A stretch of DNA of 64,000 nucleotides from Omphalotus guepiniiformis. Lineage: Eukaryota; Basidiomycota; Agaricomycetes; Agaricales; Omphalotaceae. The notes beneath the pieces are model-generated. The model did not search any database. It saw only the letters and a program-made list of their open reading frames with translations, and was not told where the DNA came from. A program made the position numbers and the translations under genes. The DNA lies in assembly GCA_028554645.1 (NCBI GenBank), contig JAQOOI010000075.1:372001-436000 (forward strand). The letters are read 5' to 3'. How positions within the stretch are numbered: the first letter of the stretch is position 1; every line of letters begins with the position of its first letter. This document shows, piece by piece, positions 23,507 through 36,379 of this stretch.

Positions 23507-24157
23507 ATGGGTACCAAAGGCCGCTCCGTGCCACGTATCGTGTGCTGCGCAATTCCTATCGCTAGAGCAGCTGGAAAGGTCTTGATCATCACCAGTCGCA
23601 AGAGGCCAGATAATTGGGTTTGTAAGTCACTCTAGTTGCGCCATTCCTGCTCCATTTTCTATCCTAATGACTTTACGGTCCTTGCTCTGCTCTTCTACTT
23701 GTGTCGTATTGCTAATTCGCTTTGTCTCATGTTTTGCACAGTGCCTAAAGGTGGTTGGGAGCCGTCGGATGTAAAGCTGGAGAATGCAGCGTTGCGGGAA
23801 GCCTTTGAAGAAGGTCTCACCCTTTGTCCCTCTCTCCGTCTCCTCACCTCCTGATTCACGTCCTCTTTGCGCTGCCTTTTAAACCTCTTCGGATCGATAC
23901 GTTTTTGATTGCCCGTCCAATCTGCTCAAACAGCGGGCGTTCGTGGCAACATAACGCGATACGTCACCACAATACCAACTCCGTCAGTGACATATCACTT
24001 CTATGAATTAGATGTGGCATCACTGGATCAAGTCTGGCAAGAAAGCCACGAACGGAGACGAGAATGGGTCGATTATTCCGAGGCCGTACAGCGATTAGAA
24101 TGGAAAAGAGAGTTGGCGCAGGGTCTTAGACTTTCGTCTATGGCGCCCTCGCGGTGA
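23507..24157 (+). CDS. Nudix hydrolase, diphosphoinositol polyphosphate phosphohydrolase type
   Basis: Three exons, 23507-23621, 23742-23813 and 23934-24157, give 136 residues. The N-terminus VPRIVCCAIPI begins the Nudix fold. LPKGGWEPSD leads into the Nudix box, which ends REAFEEAGVRG with the catalytic Glu pair and Gly; the last intron falls inside it (GAAG|...|CGGG). A few extra residues sit between the glycines and the Arg-Glu, as in Aps1/DDP1-like proteins. Relatives cleave inositol pyrophosphates and diadenosine polyphosphates in the cytosol. HERRREWVDYSEAVQRL in the C-terminus matches this subfamily. The short length fits a single-domain enzyme. Confidence 0.88.
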
Positions 24158-24792
24158 CACTTCAGGACAAAAGAGCCTCGCATCAAATCGACACCTAGGA
24201 TAAAATCTCTACCGACAGTGCGGCTTTGAAAAAAAAGCGAAGTTGGGACGCTCTCCTTGCTTCCCTTCAGTTGACTGTTTCCATCTCTACTTCTCCTTAG
24301 ATTTGCGCCTTCCGGTTTGAAGACGGTCTGCTTCACGAGTTTTCTACACTACTTTCCTCCTTGATTAACAATACCCTACGTACACAATTTGCATCATCGA
24401 CAGTCACTTCCCCATCTCATACATACAACGTGTCTTTTTCGCGCTAGTCAGGCGCACAACACGCACTACACCTGCTCTCTCCATGTACATTTATTACATC
24501 ATGTCCTCCCTTCAATCCTCCTTCCACTCGCATGTTCACGTTTACTTCTGGTATAGATGCTTATCCTTCCGTCCTCAGAAGCAAAATGTTTACCCTGTCT
24601 CCAGACTTTCCGTACCCTAGATCTCAATCATAGATGTAGTTCATATATTTATAATAGTAGGCATCTCCCGCTGACAAGACGCATAGTTCTCGTTCTCGTA
24701 CTGGAGCTGCTAGTTGTTTGGTGTAAATAATATTTTCGGAACTCCACCCTTAGGTCATGAATTTGAATACATTGCTTTGACAGTACTGTAAC
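24158..24792. other. Intergenic region between convergent genes
   Basis: About 630 bp after the Nudix gene and before the 3' end of the minus-strand candidate. No coding sequence recognised. Confidence 0.5.
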
Positions 24793-25747
24793 TTAGCTCA
24801 ATGAGTTTGCACCCGGAGCTTGCGTGACAAATTCTAGAGGGTTGTATCTTGGTTTACTAGAAGAAAAGCTCACCTGATGCATCGGCGTACGCGGATGCAC
24901 AAGTTCAACAGCTGAACTTAATACGGATAGCCAAGCCTGTATCACAACGGCAACGCGAGCTTGCGGAATCTCAAGATCTTGGCAGCGACGTACAGAACCA
25001 ACGAAGCTGTGTCCTGCAAAGTACCTAAAGGCATCATGTAGCAACAGCCTTGTTAGTGGCTCGTGTCCAGTGTTCACCGGTTTTGCTGTGAACAGAAGAA
25101 TCGTTCTCTTAGTTCCGGTCACATCGACGCGAGGTCTCGACGCAGAAGTGGAGTCATTCAACGCAAATTTCTTCAAGAAAGCTCTTTAATTCTGCCTTGG
25201 CTATCGACCGAATAGGAGATCAGGAAAGCAACTGCAAGGGCACTTGTGGATTCGAGGTCGAGCCTTTCAGCTGCTGAAATTACATCACACTCCGCGCACT
25301 GAGACAGAGTAAAGCTAGACATTTCGTTTCCCCTGGGAATATCTAAGAATCGCAATTCAAAACGATAAAAGGCATATGGACATGGACTTACCTTATACAT
25401 GTGGCACTCTAGCGCGTTCCGAGTGTTCAATCATAGCCTTGAGGGATCCAACAACAAGTGCCGTAGAAGAGATTTTGAGAATCTGCTGCGCGCGGCTTCT
25501 TCGGAATGGCGAAGAAATATATATACAAGCTATCGGAATCAACAATGACCCTATTTATGAGAGGTGCGTCAGACAGACGAAGTTCGGAACTACTCGAGCT
25601 CAGCGACCATTGGCAGCCGCTCGGCCTCGTGCCAATCGAAGTTGAAGGCGAATCGTCAGGTCCCTGCTGTCCGATAATCGAATCGGTACTATGTTGAGTC
25701 CGAAAGGGTAACTGTTCCAACAACTTTTGCGAAAAGATAGGTATCAT
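24793..25747 (-). CDS. Unrecognised spliced candidate gene
   Basis: Three open stretches on the minus strand (25747-25427, then to 25173, then to 24793) are separated by intron-like sequence, such as the good donor GTAAGT near 25391 and the acceptors CTTAG/CCCAG near 25330. A further likely intron at about 25089-25037 has a branch-point-like ACTAAC and ends TTTAG. More than one frame is open in each part, so I cannot fix one protein. The frames include Ser-rich and hydrophobic helical stretches but no family motif. It lies downstream of the PEX11-like gene on the same strand. Treat the borders as provisional; it could be a pseudogene. Confidence 0.3.
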
Positions 25748-25769
25748 TTTGACGCATCGGGTATGTACA

Positions 25770-26964
25770 TCAATCTGAACGATCTACGTCGACACCAGTT
25801 GCATTTGCCGTAGGGTTCAGGGGTTCTACAACATCTACAGATTCTGCAGCCGGCGCAGAAGGAAGTGCTGTAGCCTCCCACCCACTTTTGAATGATACGA
25901 TGGCAACTATCAAGTTTAACGCGGATACCAAAACCTGTCGGAGATATGCAAGATCAGCTTTCGTCTACACGAGCAGGTATCGACTTACTTCGCTTTTGAT
26001 CAACCCCTTGCTTGTTGACCTGAGCCAAGTTCAGCATAGCTTTGCAGGCTCGTGACGAAAGAACGTACCAGTGAAGTGCTAGTGGGAAGTTGGCAGAATT
26101 GATTATGACGTCATTCCAGAACGCGCTCCATCTTTGCTTCAACTCCTGCTTTTCTGCTGCAGTTATACTTGCACCCTTTCGGAGCGTGCGTTGTCTTGCT
26201 AGGTGCAGCTTTCTGTCTTCACGTAGATGCGCGAACTGCAGAGCGACATAGACTGCCCAGAACCGACACGACCACATACCCATTCTGCCAGCGTCTAGGT
26301 CCAGGGTCTTTACTTTGGTGAAGAAAGGCGAAACATCGATAGTCGGCTTGGTCGGAATAACTTGATGAGACAGCAAGTAACTCAAGTGTTCTAACGGATA
26401 ATAGCCGAGCATAGACCATCCCTGTAGCCGCTCTATATTAAGTAGGTTGAGGGTAGGTCGTGGATTTCGCTCCAAGGAGATCATCCACTGTATGATAGGT
26501 AGTAGACCTGTCGACATTTCAGAAGAGGGGCTTGACACCCTGATATCAATGACTAACCCCAAAGCCTAGGTAGATGGTCAATGAACGTAGCCTAGCATAT
26601 TAAGAGTGTCACCCAACCTCCACAGCATTCTTGAATCAGAAATGGCACTGGCGAACTTGGCACATCTTTGGGCAGCATCACTTGTGGAAGTATTTCGGAG
26701 CCCTGCGCGCTGTTGTACGCGAGCACGCAGATTCAAGAGAGGAATGACCAGCTTCAGGAAGTACTCAAGTATCATAAAGAGTTTACTGCGCATTATTCGT
26801 TAATTGTGTCGTCCTTAATCAAATAGATGAACGCACTCGGAACCACTCCATGTACCCAGATATCGTACGAGGTGATTGATGAACTCTGAGGGGGGAACAT
26901 TTGAGAAGCAACCGAGAACTGCATCGTTTAACTTCGCAAGAGATGTTGGCTTTGAATAGGACAT
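25770..26964 (-). CDS. PEX11-family peroxisomal membrane protein
   Basis: Five exons, 26964-26837, 26785-26613, 26507-26069, 26019-25989 and 25934-25770, join in frame into 311 residues. It opens MSYSKPTSLAKLNDAVL and contains SDSRMLWRLGLLPIIQWMI, then ERLQGWSMLGYYPLEHLSYL, the pattern of fungal PEX11C-like proteins. Further on are GMWSCRFWAVYVALQFAHL and the final membrane segment LIVAIVSFKSGWEATA. Exon 4 is only 31 nt. These proteins bend and elongate the peroxisomal membrane before division. The stop is TGA at 25772-25770. The family call rests on the motif order and membrane layout; which PEX11 paralogue it is stays open. Confidence 0.83.
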
Positions 26965-27772
26965 GGCGGTGTGCAGAACGATGGATGTACAGTACTTGTA
27001 CAGTACAGTGTCCAAGGCGCCGTGATTCTCAACTGCCGGATGACCGGCCCTCAATACCGGTCATACAGTATCGTTCGTGAGAACATTACATAAATGGCTA
27101 TACAGGACGTATATATACCCGCCTCCATGCTTTTTTCTTTCTTCGAACAATTTCACGAGGACATAAAAGTTCGGGCTCGGTTTCAGCTTTTCCGCCTCCT
27201 TGTCCGCGTTCCCGTCCTCCAGAGTAAACCCAGGCATCTGTTGGTGCTGGGTCTGTTAGCTGTACTTCAGGTATCCTTGCTCGATCGGTTTTTTCTATGG
27301 CGGAGGTGTCGCTTCGGCAGGCGCTCATGATAAAGTTGGAAGAACCTGTAGAGGGTGTTTGAAACGTGGCGAAAGACCTACATATTCATTTGTAATTTTT
27401 GTGTTGCGTGTTTTAATGTCATTGCTTGCATTCATTGTCTATTTTCATGCTTTGAGTTAAGATTGCCTTGATCATGACACAGTATTGCTCCGAGCGTCTT
27501 CAATACAATATGGCACCTTGCGTTGTAGTCTGCACGATCTTAAAATATTACAGACACCTCATAGGCCGACGATTACCCGCATTGCTAACATCTGGCCTAG
27601 TGGTGAGTGACCTTTTGAATGTGTCCTCGCAAGCTGAGGTTGATGCGAGGATTAAGCAGAGCTCATGAGCCACCTGAAAAGTGCCGTTGCGTCTGCCTTC
27701 TCGTGTCCTGGCTGTCATCAAGCGGTAGCATACAATAATCGACAATAGTCCGACCTCAGCTGGGACTAGCGT
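26965..27772. other. Intergenic region between divergent PEX11-like and GH10 genes
   Basis: About 0.8 kb. It contains at 27640-27658 the word TTGATGCGAGGATTAAGCA, which is also found upstream of the second xylanase gene. No gene recognised. Confidence 0.5.
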
Positions 27773-27778
27773 ATAAGT
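27773..27778 (+). promoter_or_regulatory. TATA box of the first GH10 gene
   Basis: TATAAG, 57 nt before the ATG at 27830. The second gene has the same word 54 nt before its ATG. Confidence 0.6.
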
Positions 27779-27829
27779 AGCACTCAGAAGTATCATGCCT
27801 TGACAAGCATCCGCTCCTAAAACTCGAAA

Positions 27830-29737
27830 ATGAGACTCTCGGCACCGTTGGCTTCCCTCTTGGCTTTTATTTCTCTCGTAGCCGCTCAGTCTCCAGTCTG
27901 GGGTCAATGTACGTGTCCGTCTTTTGGCCATCGCAGTGGGCTCATTTGCTTTGTACAGGTGGTGGCATTGGCTGGACGGGTGCCCAAGTAGGTTTTCTCT
28001 ACTTGCTTCTACAAGTTCGCGGCGTGAAACGCTGACCTCCACAGACATGTGTATCGGGCACCACTTGCACTGTAATCAACGCGTACTATTCGCAGTGTCT
28101 GCCTGTAGGTTTCTTGTCTTGAATCCGTCGTGAAATTTTGTTGATCAACATTTGCAGGGCGCCGCTTCAACTGGAAGTTCTGGAGGATCAGGAACTTCCA
28201 CTGCCAGTGCACCTGGAACATCCTCGACAGCATTCACCAACACCGTGGCCAAAGCTGCTGGAAAGACCTATTTTGGGACTGCTACTGATAATTCTGAACT
28301 GTCCGACTCGCCATACGTCGCCATCTTGGATCAGAGCGCATATTTCGGTCAGCTCACTCCCGCTAACTCTATGAAATGGGTAAAGTATCTTACTGTAAGT
28401 CAAAAGAGTTGTCGGCTGATTGATAGCAAAGGATGCCACTGAGCCGGAGCGGGGAACCTTCACTTTCACTCAAGGTGATCAAATTGTCAGCCTGGCCAAG
28501 GCTAATGGCCAGATTATGCGAGGTTCGTCGTTTGATTGTATATCGCGTGCGCGCGCGCTGATCTGCCTGAATGTGTACATAGGACACAACTGCGTTTGGT
28601 ACAACCAGTTGCCCAACTGGGTTACTTCTGGCAACTTTAACAACGCGACGCTGGCTAGCATTGTGGAAACACACTGTAGTACGCTTGTAGGACACTACAA
28701 AGGCGAAATGTAGGCTTCTCACTGCAAATTTTCTTCAGTTATCAGTTATCTGATGTCGTTTCTTTCTTTGTAGCTGTGCGTATGACACTAACATACATGG
28801 CTAACACTACTGAACATTTACTCCTTTCTATAGACAGCTGGGATGTTATCAATGGTAAGACTTGCTGTGTTCTACTGCCCCATAACAGCTAGCTCACCAA
28901 GCATTAGAACCATTCAACGATGACGGGACATGGCGTTCGGATGTCTTCTACAACACCATGGGTACATCCTTCGTCGATATTGCTCTCAATGCCGCCCGTG
29001 CTGCTGACCCGAACGCTAAACTCTACGTGAGTTTTACGACTTAGTGTGTTCCTTGGACCATCCTTAACTGACCTCCTATAGATCAATGATTACAACATCG
29101 AGTACACTGGCGCCAAGGCCACCGCTATGCTCAACCTCGTCAAGGAACTCCAAGCTCGTGGTACGCCCCTCGATGGTGTCGGCTTCCAATGTCACTTCAT
29201 CGTCGGAGAGGTATCGACGTCCCTACAGACGGTAATGGAGCAATTCACTGCTCTTGGCCTCGAGGTTGCTATCACTGAGTTGGACATCCGAATGACACTT
29301 CCCGCCACGGAAGCGCTGTTGGCTCAGCAGCAGACGGATTATGAGAATGTCATCAAGGCATGTAACGCAGTCAAGGGTTGTGTTGGAGTGCGTTGATTCG
29401 TTGTCACATCCACTTCCTTCTCGCTAATCGTTACTTCAGGTGACGGTCTGGGATTAGTGCGTATTTCGTTCTGCTTCTAACGCGATCTAAACCTTTACGT
29501 TTGTTTTCTCCAGCACTGACAAGGTGAGGAATTAAGAGTGGCTCTTCAATACATCGACTGATTTATTTTCTATACAGTATTCTTGGGTCCCAAGTACATT
29601 CTCTGGGCAAGGCGAGGCCTGCCCTTGGGACGCTGTGAGTATTCACGAGCGATTTTGAGAGGCTGCTGACCTTATGCCCGAATCAGAACTTAAACAAGAA
29701 GCCGGCCTATAATGGAATCATTGCAGGGTTCCAGTGA
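27830..29737 (+). CDS. Secreted GH10 endo-beta-1,4-xylanase with N-terminal CBM1 (copy 1)
   Basis: Fourteen exons give 396 residues: 27830-27908, 27959-27987, 28045-28104, 28158-28379, 28432-28522, 28583-28709, 28774-28775, 28834-28854, 28908-29026, 29082-29387, 29440-29456, 29514-29523, 29578-29634 and 29687-29737. A signal peptide ([20 protein letters not shown]) is followed by a fungal cellulose-binding module ([15 protein letters not shown]...YYSQCLP) and a Ser/Thr/Gly linker. The GH10 barrel has [13 protein letters not shown], the acid/base Glu in WDVINEPF, and the nucleophile Glu in [21 protein letters not shown] and IIAGFQ end the domain. It cleaves xylan outside the cell. Exon 7 is only 2 nt (CT) and exon 12 only 10 nt; both are needed for frame. 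A second copy follows 1 kb downstream. Confidence 0.93.
28774..28775 (+). other. 2-nt micro-exon, GH10 copy 1
   Basis: The dinucleotide CT lies between ...TTTGTAG and GTGCGT.... Joining AT (exon 6), CT and AC (exon 8) gives ATC TAC, Ile-Tyr, in the conserved GEIYSWDVINEP. Skipping it shifts the frame before the catalytic Glu. Confidence 0.68.
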
Positions 29738-30727
29738 GTTTGTCCGGTTCACCACAAGTGGAGTCGAAGTAGTATTTGTCCCTGAGGCTTGAGGCCTGAG
29801 GGGCGAGTCGGCTTTGAAGGATCGTGCAACAGAAGTTGGAATCCTTAGATGTTTTCGTAGTATTCCCCTCAAAATATTCGTTTGTGCATCTTTTCATGGG
29901 CTATGTCATCATTGAAATTGTTTTCTATGGGGCACAGACATCTCGAAGGACACGAACCGAATGCAGCGTTCCAGCGTAAGTAGGCCTGAAGATGTTTTGA
30001 GCAATTGGCGGGATTTTGCTCAACAAAGAAGCACTACAAGGAGATGTATATAGTATTAGCGGCACTTCCAAAACTTGAACTCACCCATTTATTGGCAAGA
30101 ACCTCTCCCAATAGACGCTTCATGCTGCCTTCAAAGTCAGTGATGACCACATTTCGTGAAAAGTGAATATCTAGCTTGTAGGCCGGACGAGACAGTTCCT
30201 GGCGACACCAGAGTTTATATACGTACATTGACCATAGTGAGGGAGATTATACCACCCCGCCATCCCGGTTTAGGGCCGGTTCACCAAATCAATTTTCGAC
30301 TTGGGCACACCTTGCCAATAGTGACCCTATTTCGCCCTTTTCGAGCGATGACTCTGAATCTCAAAGTGACAATGGTATAATGTCTATGCTTCCCTCCTTC
30401 AGAATGCCGTAGTGGGGTTATGCCAGGACTCGATTCGTGTCTTCTTTGTGCCTTTATGGAGCAACAAAGTACCAGCAGACAATATTCATACCGAAATTTG
30501 GCCGCGGTTTACTGACATTTGCCTTGTGGTGAGCATCCTAGACCGTTGAATATTGTCAAATTGATGCGAGGATTAAGCATAGATTACGGATTGTCTCGGG
30601 AATGTGCACGATTTCGTGCGAGAGCAGTTGTTCTCTGTTGCTGGAATTTGGAGTACTGACCACATTCACGTGTGCTTCGGTCGCGTCTGTTTCTACGATG
30701 ATCCTCCGGTCTGGGTTGGGGCCAGCA
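29738..30727. other. Intergenic region between the two GH10 genes
   Basis: About 1 kb. It holds the 3' flank of copy 1 and the promoter of copy 2, including TTGATGCGAGGATTAAGCA at 30561-30579. No gene recognised. Confidence 0.5.
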
Positions 30728-30733
30728 TATAAG
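30728..30733 (+). promoter_or_regulatory. TATA box of the second GH10 gene
   Basis: TATAAG, 54 nt before the ATG at 30782, matching the arrangement at copy 1. Confidence 0.6.
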
Positions 30734-30781
30734 TAACGATGGATACGGACGACTTCGCAGCAATTACTTCAGGCACTTACA

Positions 30782-32704
<1,923 letters not shown>

Positions 32705-33573
32705 GCTCGTCGAGCTAGAACCGTTAGCCTGGGTTCCTTTGATACCTGCTAAGAAGTGTTCATTCATACAAAAAGCTGAACAACAATGGTTTGAACTTGC
32801 TACAGAAAATAAATTCTTGACTCACAGAGATTGTCATGTGTGTGACCGAACGGAATTACCAACTGTTCCAAAGACACGCTTTGACCGACATCACCCACAA
32901 AATAAATTGCGGACCCGAGCCCTCATAATTCGGCTCTAAGGATGAATGCTATCAGGTCTTCTGCCCTTCGCGAGATCAGAAATTCCTATCCGGACGTCCT
33001 AGCACCGATGGAAGTTTGAAGTAGATTCACCGGAAGGTGCACAGGCTCTACTAGTGCCCGGCAAACCATGCAGCGGCACTCTGAAAAAAGTCAACCGCTT
33101 GCGAGGGAGGATTAGAGAGCTATCTTCTCTTTACGAAGTATACTGTGGTGCCTCCTCGGATTTCTGCCTTGATACGGTAAGCGGCGAGCCGTTAACGTGA
33201 CTGACATCCTCCTTTAAAGAGTGATACTCCGACAAACTGTAATACCAGAGTCACTCAAAGGAAAGTACAGTCAAGTTTTCGGTCACACTCCGTCCTTCAA
33301 TTTATGTGCTTCTAATAGACCGGCGGTGTTTTTCAAGTTACGTATGTTCGCTTCAGGTGAGATTCATATGTCTTGTCACCGCGCTGAAAGCGGTTTAGCC
33401 AGGTTCGATTTACAGGCATGGAAATATTTAACGATTTATGATGAAGCTCTATCTGTTCGACCATGTCCGCATCTGGAGTAATCCCGTGGTATAAAGTTGT
33501 GCCATCTCGTTGCTGGACGTTCTGGTCTCATCACCGCCTTCTTCCCTCAATTCACTTTACTACGCTCGTCGCT
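32705..33573. other. Intergenic region upstream of the P450 gene
   Basis: About 0.87 kb between the second xylanase stop and the P450 start. Short open frames only, none with motifs. Confidence 0.5.
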
Positions 33574-35871
33574 ATGGATGGCGTGCATGCAAGTCCTGCT
33601 TATATGGCCCAGCCAATGAATCTTTTCAGTACACCTCAAGAAGCTGCACTGGTATCTACACTGATTGGAATGGTGAGCGTTCATATGACTCAACTCGAAG
33701 GGCAAGGTCCTAGAATGACGCTCCGGTTGAATTCCAGCTTTCGTATGCTACGTTCAATCGATACGAACCTCGGTCTCCACTTCCCCTTATCATTCTGCTT
33801 GGCCTCATTCCATTCATGCTGTCGCTCCTACTGAGTCCATCTTTTTCGAAACTCAGTTCTTCCATCAGTACATCTTCCGGCATTTATTTCGCTACTCTGG
33901 CCACCTGCACTCTGGTTTACCGGATCTCCCCTTGGCACCCACTATACTCGTATCCAGGCCCAATTTCCTGCAAATTGACAAAACTCTATGTCGCATTTCG
34001 CTCTCAAAGAGAAAGCCAGCACGTATATTTCTGGAGGCTACATAACATCTACGGCGACGTTGTCCGAGTAGGTAGGTAAGGATACGCTGGCAATATAGAT
34101 TTGCTTTTGAAACCGCATATAGGCCCCAATGAACTGAGCATACGCAGCACGGACGCCATCGAACCTCTTCTGGGATCCTCAGGACTTCCCAAGGGTTCAT
34201 GTAAGTGTTTGTATTTCATGGAACTCTAAAAATTCAACATCTGTATAGTTTGGGATGGGCGATATCCTGATTCGGCCAAGGCACGATCTTTGATTTCCAT
34301 TCGAGACGTCAAGGAACATACCTTGCGTCGACGGCCATGGAATCGGGCATTTAACACCACTGCGATTAAGGACTATGAGCCTCTCATCAGTAACCGGACG
34401 TCACAGCTTGTAGATGCTTTAGCAACACAGTCTAAGACCGGTACTGCTGTGAACCTCACTCGATGGATCTCCTACTTCGCGTAAGTTCGGGCAATTCGGT
34501 TTTATCGCAGGGACTAGTCTAAGAGCGCGCTCATGTTTACAGATACGACATGATGAATGATTTTGTGTATAGACTATTCCTTATGGTCTCAGAAGTGCGA
34601 CAAGAGCTAATCGGCTTTCATATAGTTTCGGGGGTGGTTCAGAGCTGATGCGCGATGGAGATGTGAATAACTTATGGCACATGCTTGAATCGTCCCAAAA
34701 GTAAGTCAAATTCAATTGTTATCCTCGGAGTTTTCTTGCTACCTTTTTGTTACTCATGGAATCTATCTTAGAGACGCGTTATTGCTAAGCCATGTTCCAT
34801 GGCTCGGCCAGTTAATGTTCAGAACCCCGCTATTGGCTGCAGCACGGAAAACTATTATGAATTATTCTGAAGAATTGGCTAGAACCAGACAGATGCGAAA
34901 AAGTAGCTACAAGGATCTTTTCTACTATTTGGTACGTTCCTCATGACCGACTCATGTGTATCTTTTTCTCTCGCTAATTCCATTTAGTTGAATGAAAGTG
35001 GGACTGCCGCTCGACCCATCACAGATTTCGAAGCCCACAGCGACGGTACTCGCATTGAGATCCATTTGATGCTTGCCACTGACTAGACTCAACGTTGACA
35101 GGGGTTCTGGCTGTAGGCGCAGGCGCCGATACAACCGCTATGGCTTTGACGAACTTATTCTACTTTCTGATTCGAAACCCTGTCGCGTACAAACGTCTTC
35201 AGGCGGAGGTAGACAGCCGAGGAGAGGACGCGCTATCGTACGGTGTACAAGCTGAGATGGTATACTTGAACGCTGCTATGTCAGTTAATCTCTCTCTCTC
35301 TCTAGTCTCAAAGCTCGTGCTTAATTTAGTTTCGACCTGACAGTAACGAGACTCTGCGATTGCTTCCTCCTGTACTCAGTGGCAGTGTGCGTGGTACCAC
35401 CCACGAAAGCGGAGGACGGAGCTTTGGTATTCAGTAGGTTGAATTACACTACATCTGTGCTTAACTGACATTTCGATTCGCAGCTACATCCCACCAAACA
35501 CAACTGCCTTTGTCCATTTCTATTCCGTCCACCGGGACCCTCGGAACTTTTTCCCGAATCCCGAATCGTTCGTACCCGAACGATGGCTGCCCGAGGACGT
35601 GCGGATAGCGCTGGAGCCTGCGTTATTCAAGCATCGTGATAGGTACATTCATAACGCCCACGCGTTCCTTCCGTTCTCTGTCGGCCCAGCGGGGTGTGTA
35701 GGAAAGAATTTCGCTTACCTGGAAATGCGGATGTTGGTATGTAAATTGATACGGAGTTTTGAAATACGGCAAGGGGAGGGTTTCGATCCGGCGGCTTATG
35801 AGGCTGATATCTGGGATTTCTTCACGATGGCTGTTGGGGAGTTGCCTGCCGTCCTTTCTTTGAGAGAATAA
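33574..35871 (+). CDS. Cytochrome P450 monooxygenase, membrane-anchored
   Basis: Eleven exons give 571 residues: 33574-33672, 33738-34071, 34123-34200, 34249-34480, 34543-34566, 34626-34700, 34772-34931, 34988-35045, 35102-35279, 35344-35433 and 35484-35871. The N-terminus has two or three hydrophobic segments (LPLIILLGLIPFMLSLLL; IYFATLATCTLVY) before the Pro-rich hinge YSYPGPI. Helix I reads AVGAGADTTAMAL (oxygen activation), the ExxR motif is ETLRLLP, and PERWLPED is the PERF-like motif. The heme loop FSVGPAGCVGKNFA has the ligand Cys. All signature residues are present, so it should bind heme and act at the ER membrane with a P450 reductase. The substrate and CYP family cannot be told from sequence alone. 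Exon 5 is only 24 nt. Confidence 0.9.
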
Positions 35872-36008
35872 TGCTCTCTAACTTTGATTTATGGTTAATG
35901 AACACGGTTTTTGTTATTTGGATGGTCTTCAATTGCAATCTATCAGATGGACTATCAGATTATCAGTGCACACCTTTGAGTCATGACAGGCGGATTAATG
36001 GTTCAGAG

Positions 36009-36042
36009 TCAACTCAAGTCAGCAGTCAACTCAAGTCAGCAG
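36009..36042. repeat. 17-bp direct repeat, two copies
   Basis: TCAACTCAAGTCAGCAG occurs twice head to tail. It is too short to call a mobile element and probably reflects slippage in the 3' flank of the P450 gene. Confidence 0.7.
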
Positions 36043-36379
36043 CCTCACGGTGGCCTGGTGATGGCCATTGCAAGGCATTGGGCCTTGGCCAAATCCTAAC
36101 ACGATCGAACTTTTTATTAACATTAGGAATAATGACTCCGTATCAATTATTAGACAGTGTACATGGACTTCAAGAGCCGAGATGAACTGATACTACCCAA
36201 GCATAGCATTTCTTGCGCTGTACAGTGTGTATCTGATCGCTGGCGAAGCTTTACACATCTAAGTGTCACAATATGCCATTCAAATCTTCCGACTTCCTGT
36301 CAACCCTTCAGGCTGTAGTTTTCAATTCACTCATCATTTTACCTCGATCCTGGATCGTGACAATTTGAACACTGTTCCT

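Noticed and set aside
29738..30781. Gene between the two xylanases
   Set aside because: Only short frames without motifs; the sequence is explained as flank and duplicated promoter.
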